Source: Alicyclobacillus sp. (GTDB lineage Bacteria > Bacillota > Bacilli > Alicyclobacillales > Alicyclobacillaceae). From it: DNA of 64,000 nt. Location of the stretch: the NCBI GenBank assembly GCA_023511295.1, contig JAIMBT010000017.1:29032-93031 (forward strand), given 5' to 3'. A program made the position numbers and the translations under genes. The notes below the pieces were generated by a model, which worked only from the letters and a program-made list of their open reading frames with translations, had not been told where the DNA came from and did not search any database. The number at the start of each line of letters is the position of its first letter. Position 1 is the first letter of the stretch. Shown here one piece after another: positions 41,678-50,360 of the stretch.

Positions 41678-43075
41678 ATGGATGTACTGGCTGTGGGCCG
41701 GCGAAGATTGGAGTTGTGCGTCGATATCCTCCTGATTGTGGCGAGTTTCTACGCGACCTACTTCCTCAACAAGGGCCTTGGCGGCGGATACGCGTCCTAC
41801 CACTGGCAAGGTCCGCGTTTTCTCGCCGCAGAGGTCCTAACGGTCGTGTCGTGGTCGCTAGCGGTGCTGCTGGCCGGAGAGTACCCGACGAGACGCCACA
41901 CGCGGAGCTGGCAGGACGCGTGGATTGTGCTGCGCGTGAACGCCCTTGGCTGGCTGATTTTTACCTCTTGCCTGTTCTTGTTTGGCTTTACAGATCTCAG
42001 CCGGAAATTTTCCATCCTTTACTTCTTCGTCAATTTTGTCGTGATGGCCGTGTTCCGAACGGCGGTGCGGGTGTACCTGTCCATACGGCGGAAATCCGGT
42101 GCGGACCTTAGGCGCCACCTGATTGTCGGCTTTGACGGCCCGGGACGGCGGTACTACGAGTCGATTCTGAAAAACCCGGGTCTTGGCCTTCAGGCGTTGG
42201 GCTATGTCGACGACCGAGCGTGGAACACCGTGTTGCCCCGACTGGGAGCCTTGGCAGACCTCCCGCACATCTTGCAATCGCACTACGTGGATGCGGTCGT
42301 GGTCGCGCTGCCGATTTCGCACCCTCAGACACACGAGGTCTTGCGCATCTGCGAGATTCAGGGCGTCCCGGTGGAACTGGCCCTCGATGCCCTGACGAGT
42401 CGCATGGTCAACAGCCGTTTGGTAACGGCGACCGGCGTTCCTCGGCTGGTGTTGACGCAGATTCCGCATTCGGACGACGCACTCGTCTGGAAGCGCATCA
42501 CGGACGTCGTTGTGAGTGCCGTCGCGCTCATCGTCTTGTCGCCGGTCTTGGCGTGCATCGCATTGGCCATCAAACTCGACGACGGCGGGCCGGTGTTCTT
42601 CTCGCAATACCGGAGCGGCCAGCACGGCAAACCGTTTCGCATGTACAAGTTTCGCAGCATGCGGGTGGATGCCGAAGAGATTCGCGCGCAGTTGATGCAT
42701 CTGAATGAGATGTCGGGACCGGTGTTCAAGATCACGCACGACCCGCGGGTGACCCGAGTGGGTCGCATCCTTCGCAAGACGAGCCTGGACGAGCTGCCAC
42801 AGTTGTTCAACGTCCTGTTGGGGGACATGAGCCTGGTCGGACCTCGGCCCCCTCTGCCGTCGGAAGTCAACCAGTATGACCCGGAACACCGCCGGCGCCT
42901 CAGCGTAAAACCCGGCATCACGTGTCTCTGGCAGATTGGCGGCCGCAACGAGATTGACTTCGGGCAGTGGATGCAGTTGGACCTGCAGTACATAGACAAC
43001 TGGACGTACTGGACGGATTGGCGGATTCTCTTCAAAACCATCCCCGCGGTTGTGAAGCGGCGCGGCGCGAGCTGA
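41678..43075 (+). CDS. Polyprenyl glycosylphosphotransferase (exopolysaccharide sugar transferase)
   Basis: A 465-residue membrane enzyme that moves a sugar-phosphate from a nucleotide sugar to undecaprenyl phosphate, the first step of exopolysaccharide repeat assembly. There are four N-terminal hydrophobic segments, a Rossmann-like middle (HLIVGFDGPGRRYYES, GYVDDR), a fifth segment near residue 280, and the PglC-like catalytic domain: YRSGQHGKPFRMYKFRSM, KTSLDELPQLFNVLLGDMSLVGPRPP and KPGITCLWQIGGRNEIDF. The ATG at 41678 follows GAGGGGTGG. It stands alone; no glycosyltransferases or polymerase are adjacent. Confidence 0.92.
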   Translation: MDVLAVGRRRLELCVDILLIVASFYATYFLNKGLGGGYASYHWQGPRFLAAEVLTVVSWSLAVLLAGEYPTRRHTRSWQDAWIVLRVNALGWLIFTSCLFLFGFTDLSRKFSILYFFVNFVVMAVFRTAVRVYLSIRRKSGADLRRHLIVGFDGPGRRYYESILKNPGLGLQALGYVDDRAWNTVLPRLGALADLPHILQSHYVDAVVVALPISHPQTHEVLRICEIQGVPVELALDALTSRMVNSRLVTATGVPRLVLTQIPHSDDALVWKRITDVVVSAVALIVLSPVLACIALAIKLDDGGPVFFSQYRSGQHGKPFRMYKFRSMRVDAEEIRAQLMHLNEMSGPVFKITHDPRVTRVGRILRKTSLDELPQLFNVLLGDMSLVGPRPPLPSEVNQYDPEHRRRLSVKPGITCLWQIGGRNEIDFGQWMQLDLQYIDNWTYWTDWRILFKTIPAVVKRRGAS

Positions 43076-43098
43076 CGATTGGTCGGGAAGCTGGGGTG

Positions 43099-43150
43099 CG
43101 TCTGTCGGTGATGGGTTCGTCTGTCGGTGATGGGGTTCGTCTGTCGGTGT
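43099..43150 (+). repeat. Short tandem repeat, 3 units of 19-20 nt
   Basis: The core CGTCTGTCGGTGATGG begins at 43099, 43118 and 43138; the third copy is cut after CGTCTGTCGGTG. Units touch each other, so this is a slippage-type tandem repeat and not a CRISPR array. Confidence 0.75.
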
Positions 43151-43305
43151 ACGGGCGGGGGTTGCGGTGAGCGCATCGCAGCCCCTGCCTTTTGATGTTC
43201 GGGCGCGGGCTGCGCACGCCCGGCCACGCAACGGCAGCTCACGGTGAAGGGACACCAGTCGGAACGCGGGCCAATCAGCTCACCGTGTCGGAGGGTCCAA
43301 AATCT

Positions 43306-43323
43306 TGTCGGAATCGCCCGACA
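43306..43323. promoter_or_regulatory. Palindrome TGTCGG-N6-CCGACA upstream of GH31 gene
   Basis: A perfect 6+6 bp inverted repeat 59 nt upstream of the GH31 start. Its size fits a dimeric repressor site, such as one for a LacI- or GntR-type sugar regulator, but no such regulator gene is in the window. Confidence 0.4.
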
Positions 43324-43381
43324 TCCACGCGAATATCCTAGAGTGCCACGGCTGTGGGCAGAGGGAGGAATGGGGGAGCGG

Positions 43382-45496
43382 ATGCAGGTTTGCGTGGACG
43401 GACGTCGACTGTCCGTGGGGGTGCGCGGGCGGACCGTGCTGGCGCACGCACCCGATGCGCCGTGGCTCGCGGTTGGGCGGGGCGAAGCTTCCTATCAGAT
43501 GCACAAGGGGAATTTTCGGGTGGAGGACCACTTGGTGGAGCGAATCCCGCTCGTCCACATGACCGTCCGACGCCCGGTCGCCGAGCACGAGGCGCGCGTA
43601 CCAGGCGGTGTATCACAGGACGAGGTAGATGGGGCCAGCGGGCACAGCGGCGTGCCGGCGGACGTCGCGGCGGTCGAACTGCTGGCTCGCGGGCGCGGCG
43701 ATGTCGCGGTGCGCGTGTTTCTGCGCGAGGAGCCAAGCGGCGACCTGGTCATCACCTTACGTCCGGTGGGCGGGGCTCCGGAGGGCTTGTGGAACCGCTG
43801 GTGGATGCGCGTCCCGGCCCGGCCGGAAGAAGCGGTATTCGGTTGCGGCGAACAGTTCTCCTGTCTCAACCTGCGTGGGCGACGGTTTCCCATCTGGGTG
43901 TCCGAACAGGGGGTGGGTCGGAACAAGCGGACGTACGAAACGTTCTTGGCCGATGCCTCCGACGGTGCCGGCGGCGACTACTACACCACGTACTTCCCAC
44001 AGCCGACGTTCGTATCGAGTGACGGCTACTACGTGCACGTGGAGACGAGCGGCTACAGCGTGTTCGACTTTCGCGCGCCGGAGGTCCACCAGGTCGAAGT
44101 GTGGGGCGCCGCACCGGCGATGCGCGTTGGCGTAGCCGAGAACCTGCCAGCGGTGCTCGAACGGCTGACAGCGTACCTGGGCCGGCAACCGGCTCTGCCG
44201 GATTGGGCCTACGACGGGGTGTGGCTGGGGCTGCAGGGCGGCACGGAAGTGGTCAGGGCGAAGTTGCGGCGGGCCCTGGCGGCCGGTGTACCGGTGGCGG
44301 CGGTGTGGGCGCAGGATTGGGAAGGCCGGCGGGTGACACCGTTCGGGCGGCAGTTGATGTGGAACTGGCAGTGGGATGCCGACCTGTACCCGGGCCTCGA
44401 CCGGGCCCTGCAAGACTGGCGCAGCGAAGGGGTGCGCCTGCTGGGCTACGTCAACGGCTTTCTGGCGACCGATGGTGCGCTCTACGCCGAAGCGCGGGAC
44501 CGAGGGTATCTGGTGCGGGACCGAAGCGGAGACCCGTACCTGGTCACGGTCACCTCGTTCCCCGCAGGGCTGGTGGACTTGACTCACCCCGACGCGCGGG
44601 CGTGGCTGAAGCGCGTCATTCAGACCGAGCTGCTCGACTTTGGGTCATGCGGATGGATGGCGGATTTCGGCGAGTACCTCCCGACGGATGCCGTGCTGTA
44701 CGACGGGTGCGCGGAGGAGATGCACAACCGGTGGCCGGTCCTCTGGGCGCAACTGAACCACGAGGTGTTGGAAGCGTCCGGGCGTCTCGGCGACGCCGTG
44801 TTCTTCACGCGGGCAGGCTACGCGCACGCCGGTCGGTATACGCCCTTGGTGTGGGCCGGTGACCAGAACGTCGACTGGAGTCGGGACGATGGGCTCCCCT
44901 CCGTCGTTCCTGCCGCGCTGTCGCTGGGGATGTCCGGCGTCGGCTTGCACCACAGCGACATCGGCGGTTACACGACGCTCTTTCACATGAAGCGGACGAA
45001 AGAGCTGTTCCAACGGTGGACGGAGCTGGCGGCGTTTACGCTCGTCATGCGCACGCACGAGGGGAATCGCCCGGACGACAACTGGCAGTTCGACGGGGAT
45101 GACGAAACCTTGCAGCACTTCGCCCGTATGGCGCAGGTGCACGTCGCGCTGAAGCCGTACCTGAAGGCGCAGGTGCACGCGTACCGGACGTGCGGGCTGC
45201 CGGTGATGCGCCCCATCTGTCTGTATGACGACGATCCGGTTTGGCACAACGTGCAAGATGCCTACCTGCTCGGACCGGATGTGCTGGTCGCCCCCGTGCT
45301 CGAAGCAGGTGTGTGCGAACGAACGCTGACGCTGCCGAAGGGGCGGTGGGTGCACCTGTGGTCCGGCCGGGCGTACGGTGCCGGGGAGGTTCGTGTGCCA
45401 GCGCCCATCGGCGAGCCGCCGGTGTTCTTCCGGGACGGGTCCGCGTGGGGGTCGCTGTTCGAGTCCATCCGGCGGCTCGCGGTGCCAGACGGGTGA
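43382..45496 (+). CDS. GH31 glycosidase, sulfoquinovosidase (YihQ)-like with an altered sulfonate site
   Basis: A 704-residue GH31 enzyme strikingly like E. coli YihQ (GWMADFGEYLPTDA, AGDQNVDWSRDDGLPSVVPAALSLG cut here, GLHHSDIGGYTT, MRTHEGNRPDDNWQFDGD). Catalytic pair: nucleophile Asp428 and acid/base Asp494. By aligned spacing, YihQ Gln262, Gln288, Trp304, Tyr508 and His537 correspond to conserved residues here (Gln311, Trp327, Tyr530, His559), but the sulfonate-binding Arg301 corresponds to Gln324, with Arg323 beside it. So it may take sulfoquinovosides in an altered way or another alpha-glycoside. Cytoplasmic, with no signal peptide. Start ATG 43382; ATG 43370 is an alternative. First gene of an import and breakdown unit. 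Confidence 0.88.
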   Translation: MQVCVDGRRLSVGVRGRTVLAHAPDAPWLAVGRGEASYQMHKGNFRVEDHLVERIPLVHMTVRRPVAEHEARVPGGVSQDEVDGASGHSGVPADVAAVELLARGRGDVAVRVFLREEPSGDLVITLRPVGGAPEGLWNRWWMRVPARPEEAVFGCGEQFSCLNLRGRRFPIWVSEQGVGRNKRTYETFLADASDGAGGDYYTTYFPQPTFVSSDGYYVHVETSGYSVFDFRAPEVHQVEVWGAAPAMRVGVAENLPAVLERLTAYLGRQPALPDWAYDGVWLGLQGGTEVVRAKLRRALAAGVPVAAVWAQDWEGRRVTPFGRQLMWNWQWDADLYPGLDRALQDWRSEGVRLLGYVNGFLATDGALYAEARDRGYLVRDRSGDPYLVTVTSFPAGLVDLTHPDARAWLKRVIQTELLDFGSCGWMADFGEYLPTDAVLYDGCAEEMHNRWPVLWAQLNHEVLEASGRLGDAVFFTRAGYAHAGRYTPLVWAGDQNVDWSRDDGLPSVVPAALSLGMSGVGLHHSDIGGYTTLFHMKRTKELFQRWTELAAFTLVMRTHEGNRPDDNWQFDGDDETLQHFARMAQVHVALKPYLKAQVHAYRTCGLPVMRPICLYDDDPVWHNVQDAYLLGPDVLVAPVLEAGVCERTLTLPKGRWVHLWSGRAYGAGEVRVPAPIGEPPVFFRDGSAWGSLFESIRRLAVPDG

Positions 45497-45602
45497 GCTG
45501 CGACCGGAGGGGACGTTGAGCTTGCCGGGCGATGCGCGCCAGTGGATGGGCCATGGCGTGCCAGCGGATGGCCCGTCTGTAGAAGACAAAGGGGGAAATG
45601 GT

Positions 45603-46910
45603 GTGGAGCGGGTTGCCAGGACCTTGGCGATGGGGTTGGCGACGGTGGGATTGGTCGCAGCCGTCGCAGGCTGTTCGTCTGGCGTCAGCGGGGGCGGCGG
45701 CCAGGGAAATACCGGCGGCAACGCGGCCGCAGGCGGCACGGGCAGCGGGCAGGCGGTGACCATCACGTTTCTGCACTGGCGCGGTGAGGACGTGCCGGAG
45801 TTCAACAAGATTATCGCGGACTTCCACAAGTTGCATCCGGACATCAACGTGCAGATGAAAGTGATTCCATCGGATCAATACATTGCACAGGCGCAGGCGG
45901 ATTTGACGGGACCGAACGGTGCAGACGTGTTCACGTCGTTTCCGGGTGCGGAGTTCAGCGCGATGGAGAAGGCGGGGTTGTACACCGACTTGACGAACCA
46001 GCCGTTTGTCAAGGACTACAATCCGAACTTGATTCAGGCGGGGCAGGACAACGGCAAGCAGTTGGCCATTCCGTATCAAGTCGTCTTCAACATGCCGGTG
46101 TACAACGCGAATCTGTTCAAACAGTTGAACCTGCAGATTCCGACCGACTGGAACGGTTTCCTGCAGCTCTGCCAGACGCTGAAGGACAAGGGCTACACGC
46201 CCATCGTCTTCGCCGGCAAGGTGAGCGCGGGACAGTTCTTCAACGACATGGTGATGAACAACGTGCCAGATCCGAAGGTGTTCACGGGGCTACTCGACGG
46301 TTCGTCCAAATTGACCGACCCCGGCTTCTTGAAGACCTTCCAGCGGCTGTCCGAACTCGCAAAGAACGGATACTTCCAGAAGGGCCCGCTGGGGACGTCG
46401 CAGGACGCGGCGACGGCCTTGTTCGCGGAGGGGAAGGCGGGGATGCTGGCGCTTGGCAGCTACCAGATGGCGCCGGTCAACACCGACAACAACAGCGCGT
46501 TTCCGATGGGATTGCTCGCCCCCATCACGACGGACAGCGCGAGCCAGGCGAAGTACCAAGGGATTGACACGACGACGTTCATGCTCGGCGTGAACGCGAA
46601 CTCGCCGCACAAGCAGCAGGCCGAAGCGTTCATCAGCTACCTGTCGCAGCCGCAAGTGGCGGCCGAGTACGCGAACGCGACGGACCAGATGGTCACCGTG
46701 CAGGGCGTGAAATACACGAATCCGACGCTCCAAGCGATGGAGCCGATGCTGAGCAAGCCGCTGCGGTTCCACCCGATGTACACGCTGACGAACCAGCAGG
46801 TGGTGGATGCAGTCACGAACGCGGTGGAGGACGTGATTTCCGGGATGGACGCGCTGGCGGCCGCAGAGAAAGGGCAGAAAGCGATTGACCAGGCGCTACA
46901 GCAGCCGTGA
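45603..46910 (+). CDS. ABC sugar-type transporter, substrate-binding lipoprotein
   Basis: A 435-residue family-1 solute-binding protein. The signal peptide ends in lipobox VAGC and a Gly-rich linker follows. Family elements include TITFLHWRGEDVPEFNKII and AIPYQVVFNMPVYNANLFK. AAAGGGGG is 7 nt before the GTG at 45603. It lies 106 nt after the GH31 gene and before two permeases, so it probably captures the glycoside that GH31 hydrolyses inside the cell. The ligand is not readable from sequence. Confidence 0.9.
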   Translation: MERVARTLAMGLATVGLVAAVAGCSSGVSGGGGQGNTGGNAAAGGTGSGQAVTITFLHWRGEDVPEFNKIIADFHKLHPDINVQMKVIPSDQYIAQAQADLTGPNGADVFTSFPGAEFSAMEKAGLYTDLTNQPFVKDYNPNLIQAGQDNGKQLAIPYQVVFNMPVYNANLFKQLNLQIPTDWNGFLQLCQTLKDKGYTPIVFAGKVSAGQFFNDMVMNNVPDPKVFTGLLDGSSKLTDPGFLKTFQRLSELAKNGYFQKGPLGTSQDAATALFAEGKAGMLALGSYQMAPVNTDNNSAFPMGLLAPITTDSASQAKYQGIDTTTFMLGVNANSPHKQQAEAFISYLSQPQVAAEYANATDQMVTVQGVKYTNPTLQAMEPMLSKPLRFHPMYTLTNQQVVDAVTNAVEDVISGMDALAAAEKGQKAIDQALQQP

Positions 46911-46926
46911 GCGGGTTGCGGCCGAT

Positions 46927-46953
46927 GGCGGCGCGAGCCGGTCGCGCGCCGCC
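46927..46953 (+). promoter_or_regulatory. GC-rich hairpin after the binding-protein gene
   Basis: GGCGGCGCG (46927-46935) pairs with CGCGCCGCC (46945-46953) over a 9-nt loop, 17 nt past the stop codon. It has no T-run, so partial attenuation or mRNA protection is more likely than full termination. Confidence 0.45.
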
Positions 46954-47017
46954 CTGAGTTTCCGCCGCGCTTGCGGTCGAGCGCACACCTGGGAGCGTTC
47001 GCGAGAGGAGGATGCCG

Positions 47018-47896
47018 ATGCGGGCAAAGCCTTCCATTTATCTGTTCCTAGTGCCTGGCGGGCTCGTCTTTCTCATCTTCTTCGTCGTCCCGACGCTGTA
47101 CGGCCTGTCGCTCAGTTTCACGAACTGGGACGGCCTGTCTCCGCAGTTTCAGTTCGTCGGGTTGGCCAATTACGCCAACTTGCTGACGAACGACAGCGCC
47201 TTCCACACGGCCATCGGCAACACCCTGAAGTTCGTCCTCACCGTCGTGGTGGTGCAGTCCTTCCTGTCGCTGGTGTTCGCCATCTTCCTGCTCAAAAACA
47301 CCCGGGTCAACGTGTTCCTGCGGACCCTGTACTTCTTCCCGACCATCCTCGCCTCCGTATCGGTGGCGTTCATCTGGATGTTCATCTACGACCCGAACAT
47401 CGGGATTCTGAACAGCCTGCTCGGAGATGTCGGACTTTCACACTGGCAGGCGTCGTGGCTTGGCAATCGGCACATGGCCATCTACTGCATCGCGGTGACG
47501 GAGATCTGGGCACACACCGGACAGTTACTCGTCATCTACCTTGCGGGCTTGCAGCAGATTCCCCGCGAGCTGTACGAGGTCGCGGTGTTGGAGGGCGCGT
47601 CGCGCTGGCAAACGTTCCGCAAGGTGACCTGGCCGCTCTTGGTGCCTGCGACGACGATGGTGGTCGCCTACACCACCATCCAGTCGTTCCGGATGTTCGA
47701 CCTCATCTTCGCCATGACCGACGGCGGTCCCGGTAACTCGACCGAGGTGTTGGCAACCTACATCTACCATCAGGCGTTTCAGTACAACCACGTCGGTTAC
47801 GCCTCGGCCGTGTCGATGTTGTTCATGGTCATCATCGCCCTCATCACAATGGCGCAGTTCGGGCTGCTGCGGATTCGCTCGCCAAAGAGCGCCTAA
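47018..47896 (+). CDS. ABC sugar-type transporter, permease 1 (MalF/UgpA-like)
   Basis: A 292-residue permease with six membrane segments. The opening KPSIYLFLVPGGLVFLIFF and the ATPase-contact loop (EGASRWQTFRKVTWPLLVPA) are typical of the CUT1 sugar importers, as is MFDLIFAMTDGGPGNST near the end. GAGAGGAGG lies 7 nt before the ATG at 47018; an ATG at 47012 abuts it. It works with the next permease and the upstream lipoprotein. No ATPase gene is nearby, so a shared MsmX-like ATPase is expected. Confidence 0.92.
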   Translation: MRAKPSIYLFLVPGGLVFLIFFVVPTLYGLSLSFTNWDGLSPQFQFVGLANYANLLTNDSAFHTAIGNTLKFVLTVVVVQSFLSLVFAIFLLKNTRVNVFLRTLYFFPTILASVSVAFIWMFIYDPNIGILNSLLGDVGLSHWQASWLGNRHMAIYCIAVTEIWAHTGQLLVIYLAGLQQIPRELYEVAVLEGASRWQTFRKVTWPLLVPATTMVVAYTTIQSFRMFDLIFAMTDGGPGNSTEVLATYIYHQAFQYNHVGYASAVSMLFMVIIALITMAQFGLLRIRSPKSA

Positions 47897-48014
47897 CAGA
47901 GCGCCGAGCCCGGGCTTTGAGCAGTGGCACTCCCCCCAGGTGCGCCTGCGGAGGCGGTGCTCAGGCCGACGCGCAGTCGGGGGACCAATCTGGCCGTGGA
48001 AGGAGGCGGACGCG

Positions 48015-48824
48015 TTGCGCTTCATTCGCATTCCAGCCATCTGGCTGTACGCGCTCATCATCGCCGTCCCGTTGCTGGTGGTGGTCGAGAGCAGTTTGAA
48101 GTCGCTGGCGACGCTGTTCGAGAATCCGCTGTGGCCGAGCCACGGTCTGACCGTGCAGGCGTACCAGACGCTCACCTCGCAGGTGCCGCTGTTCCGCTAC
48201 TTCCTCAACAGTCTGGACGTCACGGCGGTGTCGCTTCTGCTCATCATCCTGTTCGGGAGCCTCATCTCCTACGCCATCCTGCGCCTGCCCCGCATCCCGA
48301 GTCTCATCGTGTACGGCGTGTTCGCTGTCGGGATGATGATTCCGACCCAGGTCAACATGATCCCGATGTACCTCGAGATGGCTCGCCTCGGTTTGGTCAA
48401 CTCGCGCATCGGCCTCATCCTCGTGGAAACCGCGTTCCTGCTGCCCATCTGCGTGTTCATCGTCGGCGGGTTCATGAAGACCCTGAGCCGAGAGCTGATG
48501 GAGGCGGCTACGGTCGACGGTGCGAACGAGTGGCAGATGTACTGGCGGATTGCCATGCCGCTGTCGCTGCCCGCCGTCGCGAGTGCCACCATCTTCGCCG
48601 GCGTGATTGTCTGGAACGACCTGCTGTTTCCCCTGTTGCTGCTCAAATCGAACGACAAAGACACCTTGCCGCTCGCGCTGCTCAGCTTCTCTGGGCAATA
48701 CCAGACCAACTACCCGGTGATCTTCGCTGGCGTGCTGCTCGCGAGCGTCCCGATGGTGGTGCTGTACGTGTTCCTGCAGCGCTGGTTCATCGCGGGTATG
48801 ACGGCCGGCGCCGTCAAGGGGTAA
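48015..48824 (+). CDS. ABC sugar-type transporter, permease 2 (MalG/UgpE-like)
   Basis: A 269-residue CUT1 permease with six membrane segments, a periplasmic-side loop after the first, and the ATPase-contact loop AATVDGANEWQMYWRIAMPLS. AAGGAGG is 8 nt before the TTG at 48015; the longer open frame upstream lacks a ribosome site. It completes the importer that serves the GH31 unit and precedes the isomerase-like gene by 33 nt. Confidence 0.92.
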   Translation: MRFIRIPAIWLYALIIAVPLLVVVESSLKSLATLFENPLWPSHGLTVQAYQTLTSQVPLFRYFLNSLDVTAVSLLLIILFGSLISYAILRLPRIPSLIVYGVFAVGMMIPTQVNMIPMYLEMARLGLVNSRIGLILVETAFLLPICVFIVGGFMKTLSRELMEAATVDGANEWQMYWRIAMPLSLPAVASATIFAGVIVWNDLLFPLLLLKSNDKDTLPLALLSFSGQYQTNYPVIFAGVLLASVPMVVLYVFLQRWFIAGMTAGAVKG

Positions 48825-48857
48825 GCGTGCAGCGTGGGCCCGAAAGGAGTGAGGCGC

Positions 48858-50267
48858 TTGGTGCACAGGGACTTGCGCGTGGGTTTCATGGGCTTTGGAC
48901 GCAAGACGTTCGACACAGCGGCGGCGGAGCGTTTCTTGGCGGATTCGATCTCGTTCCTCACCGACCACGCCACCGCAGTGCGGGCGGTGCCGACGCTCGT
49001 CACGGACGTCGGCGAGGTTGCGGCGGCCGCGGCGGAGATGGAGTGCGAGATTGACCTGCTGATTGCTCAGTTCACGACGTTCGTCGACGGGCGGTTCATC
49101 GAGACGGCGGCGCACAGACTCGGCGTGCCGGTGGTGGTGTGGGCGGTGCGCGAACCGAACCGCGGGACGCGCCAGCGCCTCGCCCTCAACTCGCTGACCG
49201 GCGCCAACCTCGCGTGCCACGCGCTGACCCGTGCGGGGGTCCCGTTTCAGTTCCTCTTCGGGAATCCGGGTGAGCCGGAGACGGCCGAGCGTCTGGAGAG
49301 TCTCTTGCGGCTGTTCGCCGCGTACCAGCGGCTGCGCGGGTTCAAGGTGGTCACCCTCGGCGACGCGCCGGACGGGTTCGCGTTCAGCGCGCCAGGGGAG
49401 CGGGCGCGGGCGAAGCTGTGCATCGCCGTGGAGCGGATGGACCTGGCGGAGGTGTTCGGGAAGGCGCAGGCGGTTCCAGATGAGGTGGCGGACCGACAAC
49501 TCCGCGGGGTTCGCGAGCGGGTGCGGGGCGTGGAGCGGTTGCCCGAAGACGCGGTGCGCAAGTTCGCAAAGCTGCGGGCGGTCCTCAAGCAGGAGCTGGA
49601 GCGGGCAGGCGCGGACGCGGTGGCGGTGCGGTGCTGGCCTGAGTTCTTCACGGAGTTCGGTGCCGCAGCCTGTTCGACGGTCTCTGCGCTGATTGACGAG
49701 GGCGTGATGGCCTCGTGTGAGGCGGACGTGCTTGGGGCCCTGTCGATGGATGTGCTGAGCAGGCTGACCGGAGGCGCCGCCTACTTGGGCGACCTGGTGG
49801 AGGTGGATGCGTCAGCGGGCGCCGTGACGTTTTGGCACTGCGGTGCGGGCGCCGTCTCGCTCGCGCGCCAGCCGGACGGCGCCGCGGCAGGGGTCCACCC
49901 CAACCGCGGGCTCGGGTTTACGCTCGAGTTCGGGCTGAAACCGGGCCGGGTGACCATCTTCCGGATTGGCGAAGGACCGGACGGTACGCCACGGGCGCTC
50001 ATTGGCGCAGGGACGGTGCTGGACGAACCGCAGCGGTTCCTTGGCACGAGTGGCCGGGTGCGGTTGGACCCGGAGCGTCCGCCGCGCGGCAGCGAACGGG
50101 ACGGCACGGTGGACGCGGTGCACGGAGCGGATCGCCCTCTCACCGCGCGCATCACTCGGCTCTTGGAGGCGGGGTTTGAGCCGCACTACGCCCTCGCCTA
50201 CGGCGACGTGGCCGGCGCGCTGGAGCAGCTGTGTGCGCTCGTCGGTCTGGACGTGACGTGGATGTAG
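48858..50267 (+). CDS. L-fucose/L-arabinose isomerase-fold protein
   Basis: A 469-residue protein of the fucose/arabinose isomerase fold: an N-terminal Rossmann-like part (RVGFMGFGRKTFD), and a C-terminal part with CWPEFF, SCEADVLGALSM and TFWHCGAGAV, the regions that hold the metal-binding Glu/Asp/His in the family. It would interconvert an aldose and a ketose. The TTG at 48858 follows AAAGGAG; a GTG at 48861 is an alternative. Between the sugar importer and two dehydrogenase genes, it is the likely second step after the GH31 enzyme, but I cannot name its sugar. Confidence 0.82.
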   Translation: MVHRDLRVGFMGFGRKTFDTAAAERFLADSISFLTDHATAVRAVPTLVTDVGEVAAAAAEMECEIDLLIAQFTTFVDGRFIETAAHRLGVPVVVWAVREPNRGTRQRLALNSLTGANLACHALTRAGVPFQFLFGNPGEPETAERLESLLRLFAAYQRLRGFKVVTLGDAPDGFAFSAPGERARAKLCIAVERMDLAEVFGKAQAVPDEVADRQLRGVRERVRGVERLPEDAVRKFAKLRAVLKQELERAGADAVAVRCWPEFFTEFGAAACSTVSALIDEGVMASCEADVLGALSMDVLSRLTGGAAYLGDLVEVDASAGAVTFWHCGAGAVSLARQPDGAAAGVHPNRGLGFTLEFGLKPGRVTIFRIGEGPDGTPRALIGAGTVLDEPQRFLGTSGRVRLDPERPPRGSERDGTVDAVHGADRPLTARITRLLEAGFEPHYALAYGDVAGALEQLCALVGLDVTWM

Positions 50268-50360
50268 GGTCGGCGGCACCCAGCCACGAGCCCGTCACAG
50301 CAGAAGGGAGGGTGCCATTCAGGAGTGGTGCAGGAACAGGGTGCTGGAGGAGGGACGGCG

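Larger units (their letters stand above)
43076..43381 (+). other. Intergenic region before the GH31 gene
   Basis: It contains a short tandem repeat and a palindrome, both listed separately. I see no convincing -35/-10 pair and no gene. Confidence 0.45.

Noticed and set aside
43099..43150. Possible CRISPR array
   Set aside because: Repeat units touch with no spacers, and there are only three.
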